From Nipponacmea schrenckii (taxonomy: Eukaryota; Mollusca; Gastropoda; Lottiidae), in NCBI GenBank assembly GCA_030562195.1, contig CM060200.1, forward strand, positions 34,821,023-34,885,022: a stretch of DNA of 64,000 nt, read 5' to 3'. The position numbers and the translations under genes are program-made. Of this stretch, positions 52,132 to 63,200 are shown piece after piece. The notes under the pieces were generated by a model that had not been told where the DNA came from, did no database searches, and worked only from the letters and a program-made list of their open reading frames with translations. Position 1 is the stretch's first letter. The number at the start of each line of letters is the position of its first letter.

Positions 52132-55100
52132 TTAGTTTGTCTTTTTAACACCATCCTTTTTCTTGTCACTGGGTTTGTCTTCTTTCTTCTCAGCATGGTC
52201 TTCATACCTAAAATTCAAATAACAATTTTATCATTAAATACCAAATTTTAATCTTGGAACTAATCTGTTATAAGTATGTTTACAAATTTTCGGTAAATAA
52301 AATACTTACAAAAACATTGCTTTAGCATCTCCTTTGACCAGAGCAACAAATACTGGGATACCAACACAGGCTGGTACAAGGTATAACAATGCAGGCTGAA
52401 ATTTTAAGTTTAAAAATTTAAAGTTTTTCATCAGGAAAGTTAACAATGCTCACATTTATTTTTTTTATGTGGAGCTATATTGCCATCCCCCACATCCATC
52501 CGTTCACAATTGCTTGTGAAAACTCTAGAAGGCACAATTCTTGACTGACAAAACTTGCTGAAATTGTTTAATATCATCCAAGGATGAACCCTATTGAAAA
52601 TCAAAAATACCGAAAAATATTTAATGAGTTATTGCCTTGTTATTAGGTATAATTCTTGACAGTTATATTGTATCAGCCTAGAAATGAAGCATATGATTAA
52701 AGGTAGGTTGAATATTTCTCTCCGGTGATTGTAATATTACTGTCAAGTTTTTAATCAAAATAAATGCTGCCAATGGGTGTTTATTTCCTTGCCTAGCATG
52801 CTAACATCTCTATGCTCTTTGTGTATGTACCAGTTGAATTTAATGCAATTCCAGTTCACAGGAATATATTTTGCTGAAGAACTTTATGTGAACTGACTTG
52901 GGAATGAATTTGAAAAGTTAAAAAAACCAGTAAACATTATGCTTAAATCTAAATCTATATGGGTCTGATCAAAATCAAAATTAAACCTTGCAAGTTAATT
53001 AAATTCAAATTCAAATTTACCTGAGCATGTTTAAAGAAATGCATCACAAAGATTGTTGTTCCTAAACCAAGAATATAGGCAATAAAACCAGCATAGAAAT
53101 ATGTTTTACTTTTAACTTTGGATGTTAAACTGAAAAAGAACACATAAAAACATACACAAAACTAGAAATGTTCAATACATAAGAGATATGATGAGAAAAA
53201 AGGACACTAATCTTAATGTTTGAATGAATATATTATAAAATGTCAATGTGTAATTGAAGTCATCATTTATTCAACATTGTCTGATTATCTTACATATTGG
53301 TGTAGGCATGAAAATATTTGCCACTTGCTAGAAGTTTCTACATAGATAATGATGACACTGTCTTACCTCAGATCAAATCTCAGAAGAAGAGCTATAAATA
53401 TACCAGGTATAACAATATCACCTAAACCTAACATAGCAAAATTATTAGCTGCTAATCCCTTCTCTAACAAATCTTGAGGGAACACCACTGAAAAATATTT
53501 AAAAATAAGTATTGAGCAAGACAGAAATCAACTGAAATAGAAAACAGATGCACAGCAAAACTAAGTGGAAGTCAATGATAGATACCTTATGTATCAAATA
53601 AAATTTTTGACAAAAATCTGTTTTTTGCTTTCACAAGATAACCAATAATTTGCCTAAAACATGAATCAAGAGAAAAAATTTGTTAGTTATTACAAATACA
53701 AAACTTACATTTTATTGGTGCATCAAAGGATTTAGCAACAGTTACCATAACATTGGTTCCAAATACCTAAAAATTACAATTTTAATATTAACAATTATTA
53801 GGACTTTATAACCTACTATTGATCTGGTATTTACTTATTGTTTGAGCACAGAAAAGGATTGTTTGAAATTTCCCTTTTCTTTGTAAGTTAACGTCATGAG
53901 TTCTATCCTAAACCATGCACAAATTTTGGCTGAAAATTGTCCTTTGAAGACATAAAGTGTGCTCATGTTTTTATTCTTATCAACACAACAATATTTGGAT
54001 TTGCTATTCCAAATCTCAGAATAAATGGAAAAATTAAAATAAATTAAACTGTTTAGATTATAAAAAAATTAAAGAGTAAAGGAATCTTTAGAGAATCTGT
54101 GTTTCGCTCCGACGCGTTTCGTACAATTTGTACTCTTCAGGGAGACTGTTGCTACTGGGCCGTATACCTCCTATTTATACCCTATGTTGGATGGAGGCAC
54201 TTCATGGGACCTCAGTGAAAGCGCTACTGTTGCTTGGTTGCCAAGACGTAATAACAATGGCGTGGAGGCGTGCCATTTGTGTTTCTTTTTTGTGGAAAAT
54301 GCCAGATTTTTGGTATTTTCTCTGGATGAATGCTTGGTATCTAGTTGTTAGATGATGAAGCACTCTCTGATCATTCATTCCTCATATAGTTGAGGTTTGA
54401 GGAATCAGTTGTCATTTTACTATGGGGGGAAATGACAAAAAAATCTGTGAGAGTGAAGCCGGAGATGCCCTTATTGTAGATCAAGGATCCAATAGCCTCC
54501 ACTTCACGAAGCCGGACTCACTGGATCTTTTACTACTGTGCGACAAACTTACGTTGCCACTCCAGGGATTATAACATTTGCGCCATAATCTCCAAAAATG
54601 AGATTACAAGTTCGGTCACGATAAGAACGTACTCTAGTGTTCAAAACATTGACTGCCAATCAAGCAATCTTATTTATCACATTACCTGCAAATCATGCAA
54701 TAAACAATATACAGGAGAAACTAAAAGAAGTCTCACTTATCGGATATCAGATCACGTCGGGAAAAACCCGTCGGGAAACCATTTTAATTTATGTGGTCAC
54801 TCACACAAAGATTTTAGTATGCAAGTCTTATCCTTAATACCTAGGAATCCCGATCTGGGAACGACCACAGACCACAGAAGCACTTTGGAATTGGATTGTA
54901 TCCATCAACTCAAGTCCATGGCATCGAAGGGCATCAATGAATTTTATTAGTAGGGTCACATCACTGGCCCTTATCTCTGTTTAGATTATAGTGTTTTCAG
55001 TACTAGATGTCCCTTTCAATGTAAAATCCCTCAACTGAATTTCAGTTTCAGGAACACTTTGTATCAATCACTATGTAACATAGTGTAAGGAAAGAGAGAA

Positions 55101-58100
55101 TCTTAATAAATTTCTTACCCAAAAGATATCATAAACAAAGAGACCACCTAATAATATACATCCAGTACTGACTTTATTTAATGATAAGATTTCTACACCA
55201 TTTACAGCAAAAGCTAACCCAAACAAATTATTGGCAATCCAATGCTGAAATAAGAAATAAACAGAACTGATATAATAAACTTGTTTCACATATACATTTC
55301 ATATTGTTCCTCTATAGCCAAATAATTAAGGTAAATTGTGGAAAGATTTTGAAGAACATTTTATATTATAAAATCAACCACAAATCATGCCTTTTAAATC
55401 TAGACATGTTACAGCATCAAAGATAAAACAATCAGCACAAACCTTTTTAACAAGATACCAGACACCAATAACAGCACAGCCAGCTAAACATAGTATATCT
55501 TTACGATCAAACTCATAGTTCATTAATTCTGAAATTTCATAGAATATAGGTATCATATTTTTATAAAAGTATAGAAAAGCCTTAATTTAAAGGAACATGG
55601 GATCAAAACACTTCATACAACAGCTTACCATAGCATTATAAACACTTTTCTTGTTTTTTATTTCCTCAGTAGCCTACTGATTTACTGATTAACTCATGCA
55701 GTATACAGTAAGGCACTGTATACCAGACATAAATGAGTGACCTCCCTTCCCATTTGGACACTTATGATGAGCATGTAGCTACTTCCCTCATGTTTGTAAG
55801 GTCTGTCTAAACAACAGCAATATTTCTTTTATTTAGAAATACAATTCTAAATAGCTTAATTGTCAATTTCAAGAATTTTAAGACATCTCAGACAGAAAAC
55901 AGTGTTAATGTGACTTTTATACTATCAACATGTTGGAGTTACAATTCTAGTGTCTAATTTCTCAATCTAGCTGGAATTTTCCCACTAGCCTTTTAAATTA
56001 TTTAAATAATGTTCTTGCTATATCTGGACTAAAAAGTTGCTGCCAACTGTATTTAGTAAAAGCTACCACGATAGAAAAAAATGCTAAAAATCTAATAGAC
56101 ACTGAACAACCCACCTTCTTTCTTTTCCTTAACTCCTTGAGTAAATATAAGATGATATTCTTTATTTGGGAAGGCTTCTGGAATTAGCTTTGATACAATA
56201 GGACTGAAAGGAACAAGATTTTAAAGAATATAAATATCAAGCTTCATCCACAAATAATTCTAAATCAAACCACCAGTCAATGGTTATTATCAACTTCATG
56301 AATATGAAGTCCAGTGAATAAATATTTCATTATACAATAAATAACCTGTGTTTCTTTATTTAGAGGTTAAACAATTTGTAGAGAATAACAATACTTCTCA
56401 AACTTATTCAAAGATTTTAGGTAGAAATAACAAGTTGTTATAAATCTCAGGACCAAAACTAGTACAAAACACTGCACTTTTAACTATTGAAACAAATGCA
56501 GTTTTAAAAGTCGATGCATAGAGATAGACTCAATAGCTTAAAGAGCTCAATAGCTTGAAGAGATCTTTTCACAAATAATTTCCAATTCAATAATGAAATT
56601 TTGCATACTCCCCCTAATTTCTCATTTGTTCAAACTTACCTAGCAATATGGGCAAGAGCCAAAACTCCCAAAAAGAAGAAATAGACAGCTAACAATAAAT
56701 TGATATATTCTTTAGAAAAAATCTGTAAGACAAGAAAATATATTAAAATTATTACCGCTTTGCTCACACAATCTTGATTTTTAGTGGTCGTTTTGGGCCT
56801 TTGTTACATTTAAACAGTCCTCAGAAATACTCAAGCTCTAAGAAAATCGCAAAATACCTTGAAATATACCTAAAAAATTTCACTTTTTTTTTTTCCGTGC
56901 TGTAAGCGCCTGGTCTTCAGTCAGTCTGAAAATTGAGTGTCCTGTTGACAAAATCTACAATTGTTATTACATGTACTTTCTTTTTGTTTTATCAGTGTGG
57001 GCCTGCGCAGTAGTCTATTTATAACTCCTTGATTTTCCAATATGGCGGGACGCTCATAATATCTTAAGACATTATGATTTTTACACGGATAAATATGTAT
57101 ACCCATGGATTTGAAGGCTCAAATTTCAAAGGTAAGCTCTGTAGACTATGTCTGATTAGCTAAACAAAAGATTTCATGTGTTTGAGGCTGTCGGATGATT
57201 GTCCGAAAGCCTGTGCCCCTTTAAGTTCAAGAATTGATTGGATAATAAATATTTACTTTATATAATCACATTGAAAATCAATCTAACAATATTTTTTTTT
57301 TTTTCAATGATTAATTTACAGAGGGTTATACTTCCTCTTACTTGGGAACTTCCTCTATTTTTCATGTCAAAATGACAAAAAATTGCTAAAAATATGATTC
57401 AGGGGATGAAAAGGTGGTTCTATAATAGGAAAGAATCTTCACTTAAAAATAGTGAAAAGTAACCTTTTAGATATCAATAATCATGATTATAATCTCCATA
57501 TTGATGCAATAGATTTTTTAGGTAGGCCCTACATCATGTATTTAAAGAACTATTCAATTACATATTATGATCTGATTATTTCAAACTTTGTTACCAATTG
57601 AGGTTGATAGAAATTACCACCGGCCGGATTTTCATATAATAAAATATATATACCAACCTGAAAAACTATGTAAATTCCAAACAATGTACAACTGGCAATC
57701 ACTGGAAACATAGCAGCATCTTTTGTTGACATAGTTTCTGGCTTTTCTCCAGATTCCTACAAAAAATTGTCAGTATTAGAATGGTTTGAGCTTCACTCTA
57801 ATCAGCTTAATGAAATAAATTCATTTTCTGTTTCAGATTATTATCCATGTAAATGATCTCAATATTCTATAAAAATTCTGCATCCTGCTGAGTCAAGTTA
57901 GTAAATAAAGACATATGGAAAGAGTTTCGACACATAATAATAATTGTTTCGATACAGCCTTTTAAATTCTTATCAAAATATATTTATTTCATGGAAACAT
58001 ATATCTATTATGTCTTTAATTTCAACTATTAGCGTTAAAACATAAAAAAAAGAAACCATCATCACCACCGGTCACCATACCATACTTACTGCATAGCTCA

Positions 58101-58293
58101 CCTTCTGTTCCTTATGGTACTTTACTGAACGAAAAGAACCAAAAAATATAGGTAAAATGGCCATCAAAAACAAACTTGTGTATGCCATGGCCATTCCTTC
58201 GGGAGTAGCAGGAACCTTCGCGGTTCCATTAGCCGCAGTTTCATTGAAAGTTGCGTTTATTGTCGTAGCTTGCTCTGCCATGCTGTCTGCCAT
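52132..58293 (-). CDS. HM13: Signal peptide peptidase (intramembrane aspartyl protease)
   Basis: GxGD intramembrane aspartyl protease of the ER that cleaves leftover signal peptides within the membrane. Eleven exons join in frame to 374 aa: 58102-58293, 57658-57756, 56640-56722, 56115-56203, 55443-55528, 55119-55244, 53709-53766, 53367-53487, 53021-53129, 52310-52395, 52132-52207. Visible hallmarks are the YD active-site motif (VYDIFW, Asp222), GLGD (residues 265-268, Asp268) and the PAL motif (residues 322-324). The lumenal N-terminus has three N-glycosylation sequons (Asn13, Asn17, Asn22), and the C-terminus ends KKTN, a KKxx ER-retrieval signal. Length matches the ~377-aa vertebrate protein. 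The start was chosen because it gives the expected N-terminus just before the TPEGMAMAYTS segment. I see no defect in the coding sequence. It is the SPP rather than the SPPL branch, judged from the HWIANNLFG and NGVE segments. Confidence 0.97.
52460..52800 (+). repeat. Dispersed element copy in the SPP intron before exon 10
   Basis: Family hallmarks in plus orientation: CCATCCGTTCACAATTGCTT, GGATGAACCCTATTGAAAAT, GAGTTATTGCC, and an end resembling CCTTGCCTAGCATGCTAACA. It is antisense to SPP. Confidence 0.6.
54107..54144 (-). ncRNA. Minimal hammerhead ribozyme, PLE type
   Basis: Read on the minus strand, the order is: stem I 5' strand CTCC, core CTGAAGA (consensus CUGANGA), stem II GTAC-AAATT-GTAC, core GAAA, a very short self-complementary stem III (ACGCGT counting the flanking A-U pair), TC cleavage dinucleotide, and stem I 3' strand GGAG. 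Every core base of a hammerhead is present and both stems pair. Such short-stem-III ribozymes are known from the terminal repeats of Penelope-like elements and tend to act as dimers. It lies about 340 bp from the Penelope-like frame but on the opposite strand, and is sense relative to the host SPP gene. Confidence 0.75.
54480..54950 (+). pseudogene. Penelope-like element fragment: linker plus GIY-YIG endonuclease
   Basis: An open frame of 156 codons without its own start, ending TAG, in the intron between SPP exons 6 and 7 and antisense to that gene. It shows the Cys/His-rich linker typical of Penelope-like retroelements (CHSRDYNIC..., then a Ser/Thr-rich stretch and NIDC). The GIY-YIG-type module follows: LIYHITCKSCNKQYTGETKR, RISDH, and GNHFNLCGHS. 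No reverse transcriptase core is visible upstream, so this is a 5'-truncated insertion. The endonuclease reading frame itself is intact, suggesting a fairly young copy. Family assignment rests on motif order seen in the translation. Confidence 0.8.
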
Positions 58294-58347
58294 GTTGATG
58301 TTCTGACAGGGTAGAGTAGATTATCAAGATACATCCGGTTTTGTCGT

Positions 58348-58373
58348 CCAATCAAACTTCGATATCCACGTCA
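58348..58373 (-). promoter_or_regulatory. UPRE-like TGACGTGG with nearby CCAAT box upstream of SPP
   Basis: On the gene's strand TGACGTGG occupies 58366-58373, and an inverted CCAAT box lies at 58348-58352, about 55-80 bp before the start codon. TGACGTGG matches the known XBP1/ATF6 binding consensus of the unfolded protein response. The CCAAT-to-CCACG spacing is 13 bases rather than the 9 of a canonical ERSE, so it is not a textbook ERSE. Regulation by ER stress is inference. Confidence 0.4.
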
Positions 58374-58469
58374 TCAATGTTTATCACAGGGAACCACAGG
58401 GTCTTGTGCCATTTATATTTTATTCCACGAGTTCTCTCCCTTTCGTCATTTTTCGTTTATGCAGACTTC

Positions 58470-59400
58470 ATTTTTTACACGCCCACATGAAATGTGGAGG
58501 GTATATTGTCCTCACCCATGTCCTACCATGTTATATTGCTCGTAAACACAGAAGACAAAATTTCACACTTTGTGTGAGTGTCCGTAATCAGCCATAGATG
58601 AAACCCATTGGAAATCAGCGAAATGAGTTATTGCCCTCAATGTGCAATCCTTGATGGATTTTGATGAAACTTGGTGTGAGAGTGTGTTATAACTCAAAGA
58701 TAAACCCTATTGAAAATCAGCAAAATTGAAAAATATGAAGTATGAGTTATTGCAATTTTTCTTGAAAAAGCGTTCAATTTTAGGTCGTAAAACTCTAGAA
58801 CAAATCTTGATGGATTTTTATGAAACTTGGCATGAGTATTTGCTATCACAAAAGGATGAACCCTATTTAAAATCAGCTAAATCAGTATCAGTTAATGTTC
58901 ATTTTTTGGCTCGTAATCACTTTAGAAGGCACAATTCTTGACCAATTTGGAGGAAACTCACTGAGATTGTTTTATATCACTCAAGGATGTGCCCTATGGA
59001 AAATCAAACTATCGAAATACTTGATATGAATTATTGCCCTTGTTCTTTAAAACGCGTTCGATTTTTGGCTCGTAAATACACTATACGGCATAATATTATT
59101 CTTTTTATAGGTTTATCCATGGGTGATTACAAACACTTGCACCAAGTTTCATCAACGTTCCGTCAGAAATTGTGCCCTTCACGTGCACAAATTGAAACGC
59201 GAATTTGACCAACGACAAGGGCTATAAACAAATATTTTTTCAATTTATCTGATTTTCTGAAGGGTTAGTCAATATCTAGCCTATCTAGACTCGTGTCTTC
59301 TGTGATGTTTACGAGCTCAAGAAAAGAGCCAATAACTCATATTGAATATTTTTTGATTGATCTGATTTTCAATAGGATTCATTATTATTATTACAAACAC
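58470..59400 (+). repeat. Dispersed element array between SPP and the secreted-protein gene
   Basis: Starts with the hairpin CGCCCACATGAAATGTGGAG, then several degraded units with GAGTTATTGCCCT, GATGAAACTTGGTGTGAG and TTTTGGCTCGTAA. Short frames at 58406-59208 are repeat translations. Positions 59400-60219 are AT-rich and hold the unseen promoter of the next gene. Confidence 0.65.
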
Positions 59401-60219
59401 TAACACCAAGAAAATTTCATATTATGGACTATTGATTTTTGTAGATTACTTGTGGGTGTTTTTTAACTCACTACTAACTATGCTAACTTCACCTTATCTT
59501 GTATCGAACATTTATCTCTTTATTTGTGACCTTGGCCAGTGCTTTACACAGAAGTTTTTAGGAACTTCTTCACTCTTAACACCGAAGTTTCATCAAATTT
59601 TACCAAGTATCTAAATTGTTAACTAGCATTTGAAATATTTAAACTGTGGTTTGAATGAATTATCATTATGCAAAAGATGCAGTAAGATGTAAAACTCATT
59701 TTGAAATTCATTTTGATATCAAACTTTGTTATCAATATTAAATAAACAATACGTCCACAACTTGATCACAAGATAAAGATTGAATTTCAATCATTCAATG
59801 TAAGATTGATGTGCCGATAGCCTTTCAAAAGATTTCAATCCTTGTCCAAAACTTGCAATACTATGGATTGCACTGACACAATATTTTGAAATAATAGGTT
59901 ATACTGTTAGTTTTATTGAGCTTTGTTACATATATCTCTTATAATGCCTGGATTTATCGCGATTATCAAATTAATGAGGGGCTATTTAATATAATGCTCA
60001 CCTTTGTTTAAGTTTAGAGCAATATTATACCACGCCTAATTTCACCTTCCATTCATGTGTTTATTAAATGTAGGAAATCGGATAGATATAGGCTGTTTTT
60101 ATGTGATACTTTATTTATGACAATGTCAGTGGCATAGTGTGGATACAACTCCTCGATAATCCAGAAGCAAGTTTTACAGTGAAGAGCACATGACTGGAGA
60201 ACACATCTAGTTCAACAAA

Positions 60220-63200
60220 ATGTATTTTGCTATCCTATTAACCATTTTATGTGGAATTTCAGGAGCTAGGTACCAAAAAGAAACTGACAAAATCGGGACT
60301 GATTTTGGAGCCTCAGAAAATTACAAAGATGACACAAAGGGTTATTTCGATACCAACAATGATATGTCTGCTTCGGATATCAGAATGGCCATTCAGAAAT
60401 TTGAATGGGCCATCAGTGGAGAAAAGGTTTGTTATGTAATAAGACAATATTGTCAACGCGCAGTTCTTCCACAATATTATTGGTTTGTAAAAAGGTTTTA
60501 TAGCATTTGCATGTGTATCAGGGATGATTAGCATCGATTTCCACCATACTAATTTACAATCAGACGTCTGTCAATAACGCAAATATCATTATACTATATA
60601 CGATATATTCAATAAAATTTTTTATCACATAGTGAAAATGGAAATATTGCAAATTGATGCTAACAGTGTTTCCGGTACACGGTAGAAAATATCTCGACAA
60701 TCCCTTTAATAGTATAATCCATGTTACATTATATACTTGGAAACATAACGCTATAGCTGTCACGAGATTGTGAAATTCTGAACCATTTGGCAAGCTGTTT
60801 AGTCAATGCTTATTATATGAAAAGGTGTGATAAAATTAAAAGTTAAATATTTAGCCGATCTCAATTTAAGCTTTTTACAAAAGGCATTTTCAGAAGAGTC
60901 AACAATCTTCTGATTAGCAATATGGACCGCTGAAATGGCTATATATATTTTATAAAGCAAACTATGTTTGGAGGATGTCCTCTGAAACTCAAAAAGCCCA
61001 GGTATAGGCAAATCGAAGCACATATACAGCTGTGAGTTCCATCACTACTAAGACGAGTTATTTCGCTTGAGAGAAGAATATAAGATAATCCCCCTTCCCT
61101 TGATAAAAATACATTCTTGCCATTTTCATTTTCAGCCAGAAAAGAAAAACGTTACTTTGAATACTGTGGAATCATTCTGGTCAATTTTTCATAATGGCAA
61201 CCTCCAGAAAGACTCTGGTAAGAATTATAACTTTCAGAGTATTATATATTTGCAGTTCGGGCAAATGTCTGAAAGCTACTCATAAAACTTCCCTATACCA
61301 AAACTTTCGAAGTTCATCTGAAGAGAAAAATTGCAAGAACATTTCATGCATTATCCCGCATGGGTCTGCTTTGTTCCTGTGATTAATACGAAAGAGCAAG
61401 AATTATGATATAATGTAGGCGATTATAAAATGTATCTACTATGGATATTGATTTACACGTTATTATCTTTTCAGGACCTAAAGTCAATATTTTTCGGCGT
61501 TTTTGGAAAAATATAAAATTTAAAGTCGGCCCAGAAAGTATAGTTGAAATTGGTGGTTGTCAAGCGAGTTTCGGCGCTTCTGTAAATACAAACAAAACTG
61601 TGATGACTTTACTAACAGGTTAAATCAATTTCTATTAAATTTTTAACCAATCTATGCCACAACATTGGAGGTTGTATGTAGCTTGTCGTATAGATATAGA
61701 TGGGTTCTTCTTCAATATCATCATTATATGCCATTCTGACAATTTATCATACTTAATTAGATGTTATTATAGTATTATTATATTTGGCAATCTAAATGTC
61801 TTAAACATAAGGCCTGTGTTCTATCCTAATAACAATGTTACATTCCCATTTTACAGATAGTCAAACAGTTCGAAGTTGTACTGAGAATAATAATGTTCCT
61901 CCTTTTGATAAGAATCTATTTATAGGGATTACTAGTATTGCAAATATACAAACATGGACGAAGAAACTCCAAACATATCCAGTACGTTACCCTTATATCT
62001 GATTCTATTTGATGAAATTGTTAACTATTTTAAAATAATGAATGTTAAAAAGTTTCAGATACGATATTGAATTTCGTATCACGTTGCAAGACGATAGTTC
62101 GATTGTCATAAAACTCCCATTTCTCTAACTTCACCATCTCGTAACTCTACATGCCCATTTTTTATACACACGTTCCATCTTCTTGATCTTTAGTGCATAG
62201 CTTAAGTCTTAGCGACAACGTACTTACGTATTCTTATGGGGAGCAACCCTTAACTAAGGCCATTGGATCATAAATTTCAGATTTTATTTGGTAATGTTAT
62301 AATAAACAAAATAGCCCATTTAAGTGAGAATCTACTGCCTCACGAATTCATTCAATTACTCGTTAGGATATTCTCAGTTTCAAGACAGATATTTCTTGTG
62401 GATTCGTCCATTGATAGCTCAATGGTAAGTGAATATATGTGTTCTCTATTTTTTTTTAAAATTTTCCCACACTTTTTTTTAGGGCTATATTCGGGAGACC
62501 CCAATAAAAGTATACTACTATTTGTTTTAAAGACTAAAGGGAAATAAATCTGGAATAAAAAAATATTGAAGACTAAAAATTTTAGATAATTTTTGCATAA
62601 GAGCTAATTAAAATTGTATTTAAAATTTAAATTTTAACCTTTTTAAAATTCTATGAGAACCCCACAGTAAAACCCCATATTTTAATTTTTTGTTGTCCCC
62701 TTGGTTTTCAGTTATCGGTATTTTTGAGGCCAACTTGGGCCCCCCGTTCCAGTAAGAATCAGTAAAAGGGACATATATAATTCTGGTAATTAGCCTGTGT
62801 AACGTAAAAAAAACCAAAGGGTATTGGGGTGGAATGAAGAAGGTTTGTTTTAAAAAGTTACCATAAGGGTCATCGAGAAAATTTTTCCTCATTTTGGGGT
62901 TTTTAAATTTTTTCATCTAAAATTTTTGGAAAGAATTTAACTCTAACAAAAAATTTTTTTTTAAATGCCCGATTAATTTTTTTAAAATTAAAGGCCAAAT
63001 AAAGATTGACCCTGACCTGAATTTTTTTCATTTTAGGGGGTTATTTGACCTAAGTATCCAACAATCAAATTATCAATCGAAACAAATATAAAACCTTTTT
63101 TCAAGAGAATTTTAAATGAATTTTTATTACCTTTGCTATCCACACATAGGCCTATAATGGTCAACAACAATTTTTTTGTACCCGTGTTAGTTTTTAAAAA

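Larger units (their letters stand above)
53990..55060 (+). mobile_element. Penelope-like retroelement insertion in SPP intron
   Basis: Approximate extent of the insertion that holds the GIY-YIG frame and the ribozyme. Limits are estimated from the rise in GC content and the loss of intron-like AT-rich sequence; target duplications were not found. Because ribozyme and endonuclease face opposite ways, the insertion may be an inverted, 5'-truncated copy or two abutting fragments. Confidence 0.5.

Noticed and set aside
54128..54355. 75-codon plus frame within the Penelope-like insertion
   Set aside because: Overlaps the ribozyme and does not match any retroelement domain; the real frame is at 54480-54950.
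60251..60534. Alternative plus and minus frames over exon 1 of the secreted-protein gene
   Set aside because: The frame starting at 60220 has a signal peptide and splices in phase into the next exon; the others do not.
62620..62916. 98-codon minus frame
   Set aside because: Antisense of the degraded exon 6 copy; open only by chance.
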